Part shown: piece by piece, positions 34,583 through 42,121 of the stretch
How positions within the stretch are numbered: position 1 is the stretch's first letter
How the letters are laid out: each line of letters begins with the position of its first letter
DNA from: Limnohabitans planktonicus II-D5
Lineage (GTDB): Bacteria; Pseudomonadota; Gammaproteobacteria; Burkholderiales; Burkholderiaceae_C
NCBI RefSeq assembly: GCF_001270065.2
Contig: NZ_LFYT02000013.1
Coordinates: 43,988-107,987 of the forward strand
Length of the DNA: 64,000 nt
Direction: 5' to 3'
The notes under the pieces: model-generated
What the model was told of the DNA's origin: nothing
What the model saw: only the letters and a program-made list of their open reading frames with translations
Database searches by the model: none
Made by a program: the position numbers and the translations under genes

Positions 34583-34657
34583 GGGCCTGCTCCTGAAACG
34601 TATTGAGTGATGGTCTGCAGGATGCCTGAAATCGTGTCAGGCATCCCACATGGGACA

Positions 34658-37018
34658 TTACATCCCTGCAGTGGCCTTTGCTTTTTCGCACGCCATCAGG
34701 ATGCGCTCGGGCGTGGCCGGAGCGTCCATGTAGACCACGGTTTTGTGGTCAGCGCTGGCAGCCACCGCATCGCGCAAGGCGAAGAAGGCCGACAAGCCCA
34801 ACATCAAAGGCGGCTCGCCCGTGGCCTTGCTGTTGAAAGGCGTGGGTTTGAGGTTGGCGTTGTCGAACAAGCTCACATTGAAGTGCTCTGGAATGTCGCC
34901 CGCCACCGGAATTTTGTACGTGCTGGGGCCGTGCGTGAGCAATTTACCCTTCTTGTCCCAAATGCACTCTTCCATGGTCAGCCAGCCCATGCCTTGCACA
35001 TAAGCGCCTTCGATCTGGCCTTTGTCCAATGCGGGGTTGATGCTGCGGCCCACGTCGTGCACGATGTCCACGGCCTTGAGCCACCACTCGCCCGTGCGGG
35101 TGTCGATTTCCACTTCGCTCACGGCAGCGCCGTAGCAGTAGTAATAGAACGCACGGCCATTCAGGGTGGCGAAGTCGTATTTGATTTCGGGCGTCATATA
35201 GAAACCCGTGACCGACAAACCCACACGTTCCATGTACGCTTGTTTGGTCAAGTCGGCCCACTTCACAGCTTTACTACCGCCGTGGACTTCGTTGTTCGCG
35301 AAAGTCACATCAACTTCAGCACAGCCCAACATGCGGGCCGCCACGGGCTTCAAGCGCTCGCGCATCTGCATCGTCGCGTTCATGATGGCCGCGCCGTTGA
35401 TGTCGGCACCGCTCGAAGCCGAAGTGGCCGAAGCGTTGGGCACTTTTTGCGAATCGGTCGCGGTGATCCGCACATGGTCCACGCTGATGCCCAAACCATC
35501 GGCACAGACCTGCGCCATCTTGGTATTCAGGCCCTGGCCCATTTCGGTGCCACCGTGGTTGCAGCTGACCGAGCCGTCCATATAAACCACCAGCAGCGCG
35601 CCGCCCTGGTTCAGGTGCGTGGCGGTGAAGCTGATGCCGAACTTCAAAGGCACGAGCGCCATGCCGCGTTTGCGGGTTTTGCTCTTGGCATTAAAGGCAT
35701 GCACGGCGGCACGGCGCTCGGCGTATTTCGACTCGTGCTCGACCTGGTCGATCACCTTGTCACCCACCCAGTCTTCAATCAACTGGTTGTATTGGGTGGT
35801 CATAGTGTCGGGCGTGCCGCTGATGGCGGGGTCTTTGTAGAGGTTGAGTTTGCGCACTTGCAGTGGGTCTTTGCCCAAAGTCATGGCGATCTCGTCCATC
35901 ACCGTCTCGATGCCGAACATGCCTTGTGGGCCGCCGAAGCCCCGGAAAGCTGTGGCGCTTTGGGTGTTGGTTTTGCAGCGGTGGCTGACCAGCTTGAGCG
36001 CTGGCAGATGGTAAGTGTTGTCGATGTGCAAGCAAGCACGGTCGTTCACAGGGCCAGAATAGTCGGTGCTGTAACCGCAGCGTGACATGAGCGTGATGTT
36101 GGCACCCAGCACGCGGCCGTTGTCGTCAAAGCCCACTTCGTAGTCGATGCGGAAATCGTGGCGCTTGCCGGTGATGGTCATGTCGTCGTCGCGGTTCACA
36201 CGCAGCTTGACCGGTTTTTGCAGCTTGTGCGCAGCCAAGGCGGCGCTTTGGCTGAAGATGCTGGCGTTGCCTTCTTTGCCGCCAAAGCCACCACCCATGC
36301 GGCGGCAGATCACCTCCACATCGTTGGTGTGCAGGTTCAAGGCGTGTGCGGCTTCGCGCTGGTTGCCATCAGGATGCTGGGTCGACACGTACAAGGTGAG
36401 CTGGCCGTCTTCCTTGGGCACCGCATAAGTGATCTGGCCTTCCAGATAGAACTGTTCTTGCTGGCCGGTGTTGGTGCTGCCTTTGATTTTGTGAGGCGCG
36501 TTGGCAATGGCTGCGGCGGCGTCACCACGCGTGATGCCTTTTGGCGGCATGATGAAGCTGCTGGCGGCCATCGCCTCTTCGATGGTCAAGATGGGTGTGA
36601 GTTCTTTGACCAGCACCTTGGCCTTTTTGGCGGCTTCGCGGGCGTAGAGCATTTCACGCGCCACGACAACGGCCACGGCTTGGCCGATGAACTCGACCTT
36701 GCCATCGGCGAGGAAAGGATCGTCATGGATGATGGGGCCGCAGTTGTTTTCGCCGGGAATATCTTTGGCGGTGTAGACCGCGACAACGCCGTGTTCCTTG
36801 AGGATGGCTGCGCGGTCGATGCCGTCGCCCATCAACTCGCCATGCGCCACGGGCGACAAGATAAGCGCGGCATACAAAGTGCCCGCGTGTTCAGGGATGT
36901 CATCGATGTAAGTGGCAGATCCAGTCACATGCAAGTGCGCAGACTCATGCACCAGCTCTTTGCCCTGCTGAACGTCAGAAGCAGGCAACAGGTTTTTGAT
37001 GGGGGTAGGAGCGTTCAT
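34658..37018 (-). CDS. xdhB: Xanthine dehydrogenase, molybdopterin-binding subunit
   Basis: A 786-residue protein of the xanthine oxidase large-subunit family. It has the N-terminal aldehyde oxidase/xanthine dehydrogenase a/b hammerhead (residues ~20-130), then the molybdopterin-binding domain with QQEQFYLEGQ near 197, RRMGGGFGGKE near 239, the FRGFGGPQGMFGIE segment near 355 and EMGQGLNTKMAQV near 490. It hydroxylates hypoxanthine and xanthine to urate, with the FAD/Fe-S subunit XdhA encoded immediately upstream (stop and start adjacent). Cofactor sulfuration is by XdhC. Confidence 0.93.
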   Translation of the reverse strand: MNAPTPIKNLLPASDVQQGKELVHESAHLHVTGSATYIDDIPEHAGTLYAALILSPVAHGELMGDGIDRAAILKEHGVVAVYTAKDIPGENNCGPIIHDDPFLADGKVEFIGQAVAVVVAREMLYAREAAKKAKVLVKELTPILTIEEAMAASSFIMPPKGITRGDAAAAIANAPHKIKGSTNTGQQEQFYLEGQITYAVPKEDGQLTLYVSTQHPDGNQREAAHALNLHTNDVEVICRRMGGGFGGKEGNASIFSQSAALAAHKLQKPVKLRVNRDDDMTITGKRHDFRIDYEVGFDDNGRVLGANITLMSRCGYSTDYSGPVNDRACLHIDNTYHLPALKLVSHRCKTNTQSATAFRGFGGPQGMFGIETVMDEIAMTLGKDPLQVRKLNLYKDPAISGTPDTMTTQYNQLIEDWVGDKVIDQVEHESKYAERRAAVHAFNAKSKTRKRGMALVPLKFGISFTATHLNQGGALLVVYMDGSVSCNHGGTEMGQGLNTKMAQVCADGLGISVDHVRITATDSQKVPNASATSASSGADINGAAIMNATMQMRERLKPVAARMLGCAEVDVTFANNEVHGGSKAVKWADLTKQAYMERVGLSVTGFYMTPEIKYDFATLNGRAFYYYCYGAAVSEVEIDTRTGEWWLKAVDIVHDVGRSINPALDKGQIEGAYVQGMGWLTMEECIWDKKGKLLTHGPSTYKIPVAGDIPEHFNVSLFDNANLKPTPFNSKATGEPPLMLGLSAFFALRDAVAASADHKTVVYMDAPATPERILMACEKAKATAGM

Positions 37019-38491
37019 TCAAGCCACCTCTTTCTGTTCTTCGATGAATTCCAAAGCCAAGTTGCGGGCCACCAAGGCGCGATATGCCCACGTGGCGCGC
37101 AAGCCGTCACGGGCGGTGAAGCTGGCGGTAATCGCTGCGTCCAAATCGGCCGATTTCACATCAGCGGGCAACTTGCCCTCGAGCACGGCTTCCAGTTTGG
37201 GCGCACGGCAAGGCGATGGGGCCAGGCCGTTGTAGGCCAGCTTCACGCCGCTCAACTTACCGTCTTTCAGCATGTAGCTGATGGCCGCACAGGTGGCCGA
37301 AATGTCTTGCTCAAAACGCTTGCTCACCTTGTGGGCTCGGAACACCTGACCGGCCACGGGCTTGGGCAATTCGACGGCTTCGATGAACTCGCCGGGCTCC
37401 ATCACGTTTTTCTTCATGCCGGTGTAGAAGTTGTCCAGCAGCACCTTGCGGGTCTTGTCGCCTCGGCGCAGCACCAGGCTGGCACCCAGCGCCATCAGGC
37501 ATGGCATGGTGTCGCCAATGGGTGAACCGTTGGCGATGTTGCCCGCCAGCGTGGCCGTGGAGCGGATGGGGGGTGAGCCAAAGCGGCGCAGCACTTCGGT
37601 GAAGTCGGGGTAAGCCTGGGCCACCAGCGCTTCGACCTGCGTGAGCGACACGGCCGCACCAATGCGCCAGGCGCTGGCGGTCTCGGTCACTTGGCGCAGC
37701 TCATTGACGTTGCCCAAATACATGATGTGCTCGGGTCGGCTGAACTGTTTGTTGACCTGCAGGCCGATTTCGGTACTGCCTGCCAAGAGCGTGGTGCTGG
37801 GGTTCTTGACCAAATAGTCGGCCACTTCAGTGATGGTGGCGGGCGAGACGAATTCGTTGCCTTTGCGGGTGCGCACCACCGGCTGCACGATGATGTCGCC
37901 GTCCAGGCTCAGTGTGGGCACGCTGGCGCGTTTGATTTCTTTGAGCAAAGGCACATCGGCGCTGTCGTCGATCTTGAGCGCCTCGGGCTTGGCGCAAGCC
38001 TTGGTGGCCGATTCGATGATCGGCTTGTAGCCAGTGCAGCGGCACAGGTTGCCGCTGAGCGAATCGGTGATCTGCTGGCGGTTGGGCATGGGCAAGACCT
38101 GCACCAGGTTCACCAGGCTCATCACGATGCCGGGGGTGCAAAAGCCGCACTGCGAGCCGTGGCACTTGATCATTTCTGCCTGCACCGGGTGCAGCGTGCC
38201 GTCGGCTTTTTTCAGGCTCTCAACGGTTTTGACCGATTTGCCGTCCAGCGAAGGCAGCAACTGGATGCAGGCGTTGGTGGCCACATAGTCCACGCCCGTG
38301 CCTGCGGCGTTGAGCTCACCCACCATGACCACACAAGCGCCGCAATCGCCTTCAGCGCAGCCCTCTTTGGTGCCGGTGCGGTGCATTTGCTCACGCAAAT
38401 AGTCCAGAACAGTGGTGGTGCGGCGCTCGCCTTGGGCTTCGACGATACGGCCGTCGAGCACAAAGCGCACGGTGTTGGTGACTTGGGTCAT
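37019..38491 (-). CDS. xdhA: Xanthine dehydrogenase, Fe-S/FAD subunit
   Basis: A 490-residue small subunit. Two [2Fe-2S] domains lie at the N-terminus (CAEGDCGACVVMVG near residues 39-52; CGFCTPGIVMSLV near 115 and CRCTGYKPI near 149). A CODH-type FAD-binding domain follows (TLLAGSTEIGLQVNK near 234, GSPIRSTATLAGNIANGSPIGD near 310). Electrons pass from the molybdenum site in XdhB to NAD+ via this subunit. It is the first gene of xdhAB. Upstream 100 bp hold a 13-bp palindrome but no copy of the TGTATACA operator. Confidence 0.93.
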   Translation of the reverse strand: MTQVTNTVRFVLDGRIVEAQGERRTTTVLDYLREQMHRTGTKEGCAEGDCGACVVMVGELNAAGTGVDYVATNACIQLLPSLDGKSVKTVESLKKADGTLHPVQAEMIKCHGSQCGFCTPGIVMSLVNLVQVLPMPNRQQITDSLSGNLCRCTGYKPIIESATKACAKPEALKIDDSADVPLLKEIKRASVPTLSLDGDIIVQPVVRTRKGNEFVSPATITEVADYLVKNPSTTLLAGSTEIGLQVNKQFSRPEHIMYLGNVNELRQVTETASAWRIGAAVSLTQVEALVAQAYPDFTEVLRRFGSPPIRSTATLAGNIANGSPIGDTMPCLMALGASLVLRRGDKTRKVLLDNFYTGMKKNVMEPGEFIEAVELPKPVAGQVFRAHKVSKRFEQDISATCAAISYMLKDGKLSGVKLAYNGLAPSPCRAPKLEAVLEGKLPADVKSADLDAAITASFTARDGLRATWAYRALVARNLALEFIEEQKEVA

Positions 38492-38567
38492 GGTGCGGGG
38501 GGGGAGGTAAATAAACGGTAAGACTGCGATTCTAAAGAAGCATCGCCAGCATGGCAGGCTTTTTCGA

Positions 38568-38600
38568 CGGATTAATTGGGGTCAGATCCCAATTAATCCG
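38568..38600. repeat. Perfect 13-bp inverted repeat (REP-like)
   Basis: CGGATTAATTGGG (38568-38580) and CCCAATTAATCCG (38588-38600) form a perfect 13-bp stem with a GTCAGAT loop. It overlaps the stop codon of the nuclease gene. No T-run follows on either strand, so it looks more like a mobile REP-type hairpin (GGGGTCAGAT core) than a terminator. Confidence 0.6.
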
Positions 38601-39168
38601 AAGCCGCATCCCCGTTGGGGCAAGAAACGGGCACTTTGGTCTCCACCCCGTTGCGGTGCACCCAAGGGGCTACAGCAGTGGCGGCCCACAAACCTTTTTT
38701 GGCGGTGCGGGCCGCTGTCTGTGCCGCTGCATAGGCTTGGCGCTGCCGGATGTCGATTTCGCATTGGTAGGCTTCGTAATACCAAGCCGCACCCGACGCA
38801 ACCTGGTTCAAATTGACTGGGCTGCAATCAGACTTGAAGACAGTGCCCACCACCCGGTCGTACTGGTCTTTTTGGGCATAAGTGACGGTGACACTCTGAC
38901 CCAAGACCATGGCAGCCAAATGCGCGCGTGAGGATGGGCCATAGGCTTGATCCAGTTCGGGGGCGTCGATGCTGGCCAGCCGAATCGACTCGCCGCCCAC
39001 GGTGATCGTGTCGCCATCGTGCACCGATGTGACCTTGCCGGTGATGCGCTGCGTGCCCACGCTGACGCCGCAATGCGTGTTGCCCGATGCAGGCGCAAAA
39101 CTCGAGCCTTCCCCGCCGCCGCATGCCGACAAAGCCACCGCAAGAACGAAAAACAAAGGCCTCAACAT
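38593..39168 (-). CDS. Thermonuclease (SNase-like) lipoprotein
   Basis: A 191-residue protein with a lipoprotein signal (lipobox ALSAC near residues 12-16) and an SNase domain. Motifs are VTSVHDGDTITVGG (~46-59), IRLASIDAPELDQAYG (~62-77) and YDRVVGTVF near 102, with the catalytic Arg positions of the family apparently conserved in IRLASIDAPE. It is a secreted, surface-anchored nuclease that probably degrades external DNA or RNA for nutrients. Its stop codon lies inside the palindrome at 38588-38600. Confidence 0.85.
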   Translation of the reverse strand: MLRPLFFVLAVALSACGGGEGSSFAPASGNTHCGVSVGTQRITGKVTSVHDGDTITVGGESIRLASIDAPELDQAYGPSSRAHLAAMVLGQSVTVTYAQKDQYDRVVGTVFKSDCSPVNLNQVASGAAWYYEAYQCEIDIRQRQAYAAAQTAARTAKKGLWAATAVAPWVHRNGVETKVPVSCPNGDAASD

Positions 39169-39247
39169 GGCAGCAGCTTAGCCGAGTCAGGCGGTTGAAC
39201 GAAGCCTCAAAATTCGGTTCGTCCAAACTTCCATGGCATTGCGCAGG

Positions 39248-39499
39248 CTAGTGCTGCGAAACCAAGGGAAAATCTTGCGGTCTGCGAATGGAGCTCACAG
39301 ACAAATCCACATCCAGCTGCGGCCAATACAAGTGGTCCGGCGTTGGCCACTCCACAGTTGTCAACTGCTCAACGGTGGCCTGCTTGAACCATGGGAATTG
39401 ATCAAAAGGCACAAGCAGCTCCTCATCGCCCAACAGCAGCCAAAAGCCGTGTTTGGACACATTGGTGACTTCAGCCACCGAAGTGGTGATTCCATGCAT
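39248..39499 (-). CDS. DUF2442 domain protein
   Basis: An 83-residue protein of the DUF2442 type, with the typical core EVTNVSKHGFWLLLGDEELLVPFDQFPWF (quoted region about residues 10-38). It is encoded directly downstream of, and overlapping by 29 bp, a DUF4160 gene. Such DUF4160-DUF2442 pairs are widespread and have been suggested to act like toxin-antitoxin modules; which partner is toxic is not established from this sequence. Confidence 0.78.
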   Translation of the reverse strand: MHGITTSVAEVTNVSKHGFWLLLGDEELLVPFDQFPWFKQATVEQLTTVEWPTPDHLYWPQLDVDLSVSSIRRPQDFPLVSQH

Positions 39500-39710
39500 C
39501 TTGAATTTCCTTTAGGTGTAACTCAACGACTGATTGGGCTTCCTTGAGCTGTTTTGTTGACAACCCGGTGGACGTTGAAAGGGCAACCACCGGTGTAAGC
39601 CAAAATTTTGCCTCTCCGTCTGGGTGCGCAACATGCACATGGATACGAGACTCTTCTCTCGAAAAGAAGAACAAACGAAATGCGCCATCGCGAACAACAG
39701 TCGGTGCCAT
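39471..39710 (-). CDS. DUF4160 domain protein
   Basis: A 79-residue protein matching DUF4160: FRLFFFSREESRIHVHVAHPDGEAKFWL-like core with conserved HVHV and KFWL (residues ~12-39) and a C-terminal helix (LKEAQSVVELHLKEI). An ATG at 39710 directly follows an in-frame TTG at 39713; the ATG is preferred. The gene overlaps the DUF2442 gene, so the two are coupled. Confidence 0.75.
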   Translation of the reverse strand: MAPTVVRDGAFRLFFFSREESRIHVHVAHPDGEAKFWLTPVVALSTSTGLSTKQLKEAQSVVELHLKEIQDAWNHHFGG

Positions 39711-39825
39711 CAAGGGACTCTAACGGAACTTACCGAAGAAAAGTTGAATTCCAGTCAAACATGATGTATCAGGTGAAGAAGCATGCGGAGGGCTTACTGG
39801 GGATCAGATCTGCTCCTCACGAACC

Positions 39826-40179
39826 TCAAGACCCTCGATAAGTCGAGTAACTCCAGGGGCTGGCCAGCAGCGGCACGTGGTAGTGCTGGTCTTCATGGGC
39901 CACGCCAAAGTCGAGGCTGACTTTGTTCAGGAAGTTGGGCTCGGGAAGTTCCACCCCCTTGGCCTTGAAGTAGCCCGCCACATCAAACACCAAGCGGTAA
40001 GTGCCTTTGCGCAGGCTGGCGTGGTCGTACAGCATGCCGTCAGGGTTGCGGCCGTCGTGGTTGAGGGTGAAGCTTTTGACCCAAGTGGCCTGATCGCCTT
40101 GTGTGGTGTACAGGGCCACCTGCATGCCTGCGGCGGGGCAGCCGTGCATGGTGTCCAGAACGTGTGTGCTCAATCCCAT
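39826..40179 (-). CDS. hiuH: 5-hydroxyisourate hydrolase
   Basis: A 117-residue transthyretin-like protein. It has the N-terminal signature LSTHVLDTMHGCPAAGMQV (residues ~3-21), LNHDGRNPDG near 39 and the family-defining C-terminus YSTYRGS. It opens the 5-hydroxyisourate ring made by PuuD, giving OHCU, the substrate of UraD. It is divergent from the GntR regulator gene, with a TGTATACA operator between them. Confidence 0.95.
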   Translation of the reverse strand: MGLSTHVLDTMHGCPAAGMQVALYTTQGDQATWVKSFTLNHDGRNPDGMLYDHASLRKGTYRLVFDVAGYFKAKGVELPEPNFLNKVSLDFGVAHEDQHYHVPLLASPWSYSTYRGS

Positions 40180-40249
40180 GGTGTGCTCGCTTGTCTTGAA
40201 TGGGGGTCAAAAAAGGGGGTTTTGGCAAGGCTTTGAAAAGCCCTTTAAA

Positions 40250-40276
40250 CCAGTCGACCGAAGTGTATACAATTTT
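40250..40276. promoter_or_regulatory. Predicted GntR operator in the hiuH-gntR divergent promoter
   Basis: CCGAAGTGTATACAATTTT includes the palindrome TGTATACA (40264-40271), ~70 bp from the hiuH start and ~75 bp from the gntR start. It is nearly identical to the site upstream of puuD. Probable autoregulatory site of the GntR protein, by position and repetition. Confidence 0.62.
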
Positions 40277-40348
40277 GCATTTGGTGGCTATGATTTACGC
40301 CACCGACACAAAAACACCCGGGCCAACAGCCCCAAGGGACCGCGAGAC

Positions 40349-41014
40349 ATGGAAACCTCCACCACGCACCACATCGTCGAATCGCTGACCCGCGCCATCG
40401 TGGAGCACCGGCTTTTGCCCGGCTCCAAACTGGCCGAGCAAAAGCTGGCCGACCACTTTGGTGTGTCGCGCACGCTGGTACGACAGGCGCTGTTTCAGCT
40501 GTCGCAAAACCGTTTGATCAAACTCGAACCCGCACGCGGGGCGTTTGTGGCCGCCCCATCGGTCGAAGAAGCCCAGCAGGTCTTTGCCGTGCGCCGCATG
40601 CTCGAAGCCGAGATGACCCGCGCCTTTGTGCAGCAGGTCACGCCTGAACAAATCGTGGCCCTCAGAGACCACATCAAACAAGAGCGCGAAGCCGTGACGC
40701 AGGGCGACATCACCGGCCGCACCGAGTTGCTGGGCGACTTTCATGTGCGCATGGCCGAGCTCATGAACAACGACGTGCTGGCCCAGGTGCTGGGCGAGTT
40801 GATCTCGCGCTGCGCGCTGATCACGCTGATGTACCAGTCGCGCAACGAGGCAGAGCACTCGACCGACGAGCATGTGGCCATCGTGGCCGCGCTGGAGGTG
40901 CAGGACTCGGACTTGGCCGTGCGCCTGATGCACGAGCACCTGCTGCACGTCGAGGCCAGCCTGACCTTTGACCGCAAAGTGCCCACGCACGACATTTCTC
41001 TGGCCCTGGCCTGA
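40349..41014 (+). CDS. GntR-family (FCD) transcriptional regulator of urate catabolism
   Basis: A 221-residue regulator. The N-terminal winged HTH (residues ~5-68; LPGSKLAEQKLADHFGVSRT then LVRQALFQLSQNRLI) is followed by an all-helical FCD effector domain (AEMTRAFVQQVTPEQIVALRDHI, DFHVRMAEL, DEHVAIVAAL with likely metal/ligand histidines). FCD regulators usually bind an organic acid and derepress catabolic genes. It is flanked by hiuH and puuE, and its likely operator also sits upstream of puuD, so it probably senses a purine-degradation intermediate. ATG 40349 is chosen because upstream in-frame codons lie in the promoter. Confidence 0.9.
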   Translation: METSTTHHIVESLTRAIVEHRLLPGSKLAEQKLADHFGVSRTLVRQALFQLSQNRLIKLEPARGAFVAAPSVEEAQQVFAVRRMLEAEMTRAFVQQVTPEQIVALRDHIKQEREAVTQGDITGRTELLGDFHVRMAELMNNDVLAQVLGELISRCALITLMYQSRNEAEHSTDEHVAIVAALEVQDSDLAVRLMHEHLLHVEASLTFDRKVPTHDISLALA

Positions 41015-41041
41015 ACCTTTGAGCACCCGCAAGAGCACAGC

Positions 41042-41992
41042 ATGAGCACCTACGACAGCACCCTCCCCTACCCCCGTGACTTGAAGGGCTACGGCCGCCA
41101 TGTGCCGCATGCACAATGGCCCGGTGGTGCCCGCGTGGCCGTGCAGTTTGTCTTGAACTATGAAGAAGGCGGCGAAAACTCGGTGCTGCACGGCGATGCG
41201 GGCTCCGAGCAGTTTTTGTCCGAGATGTTCAACCCTGCGTCATTCCCCGAACGGCACATCAGCATGGAAGGCATTTACGAATACGGCTCGCGTGCTGGCG
41301 TGTGGCGCTTGTTGCGCGAGTTTGAAAAACGCGGCCTGCCGCTCACGGTGTTTGGTGTGGCCACCGCGCTGCAAAAGCACGAGGACGTGACCGCCGCATT
41401 CAAGGAACTGGGCTACGACATCGCTTGCCACGGCCTCAAGTGGATCCATTACCAACATGTCGATGAAGCCACCGAGCGTGCCCACATGGCCGAGGCCATG
41501 GACATTTTGCAAAAGCTGACCGGTGAACGCCCTATGGGCTGGTACACCGGGCGCGACAGCCCCAACACGCGCCGCCTGGTGGCCGACTTTGGCGGCTTTG
41601 AGTACGACAGCGACTACTACGGCGACGACCTGCCGTTTTGGATGAAGGTGCGCAAGTCGGACGGCACCGATGCGCCGCAACTGATCGTGCCCTACACCCT
41701 GGACTGCAACGACATGCGCTTTGCCCTACCCCAAGGCTATTCACACGCCGACCCCTTCTTTCAATACATGAAGGACACCTTTGACGCGTTGTATGCCGAA
41801 GGTGACCCGAATGGTGACAACGCCCCCAAGATGATGAGCATCGGCATGCACTGCCGCCTGCTCGGCCGCCCAGGGCGCATCACCGCGCTGCAACGCTTTA
41901 TGGACCACATCCAGTCGCACGACAAGGTGTGGGTGGCGCGGCGCATTGACATTGCACGGCATTGGAAGGCCGTGCATCCCTATGCCGACTGA
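41042..41992 (+). CDS. puuE: Allantoinase PuuE (polysaccharide-deacetylase type)
   Basis: A 316-residue protein of the polysaccharide deacetylase-like allantoinase family. It has YPRDLKGYGRHVPHAQWPGG at residues ~10-29, NYEEGGENSVLHGD near 40, YDIACHGLKWIHY near 124 and GWYTGRDSPNTRRLV near 167. The enzyme hydrolyses allantoin to allantoate without the binuclear metal site of classical AllB. It is 27 bp downstream of the GntR gene, likely one transcript, and precedes the UraD fusion. Confidence 0.93.
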   Translation: MSTYDSTLPYPRDLKGYGRHVPHAQWPGGARVAVQFVLNYEEGGENSVLHGDAGSEQFLSEMFNPASFPERHISMEGIYEYGSRAGVWRLLREFEKRGLPLTVFGVATALQKHEDVTAAFKELGYDIACHGLKWIHYQHVDEATERAHMAEAMDILQKLTGERPMGWYTGRDSPNTRRLVADFGGFEYDSDYYGDDLPFWMKVRKSDGTDAPQLIVPYTLDCNDMRFALPQGYSHADPFFQYMKDTFDALYAEGDPNGDNAPKMMSIGMHCRLLGRPGRITALQRFMDHIQSHDKVWVARRIDIARHWKAVHPYAD

Positions 41993-41998
41993 AAACAC

Positions 41999-42098
41999 TG
42001 GATCGCCACGCTTCGCTCGCGATGACGTTTCTACCGTCATTGCGAGGAGCGCAGCGACGCGGCAATCCATGTATGGCTTGGCTACGCTCGCCATGACA
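41999..42098. repeat. Interspersed repeat with GTCATTGCGAGGAGCGCAGC core
   Basis: A ~100-bp element between puuE and the UraD fusion, with the parts GGATCGCCACGCTTCGCTCG, the core GTCATTGCGAGGAGCGCAGC and GGCTACGCTCGCCATGACA. GATCGCC..GCGATGACG and GTCATTGCGAGG..GGCAATCC are near inverted copies. I recognise this type as a common intergenic repeat of proteobacteria. It interrupts what would otherwise be a tight operon. Confidence 0.75.
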
Positions 42099-42121
42099 TT
42101 TCAAAAGTACCCAGGAACAAC

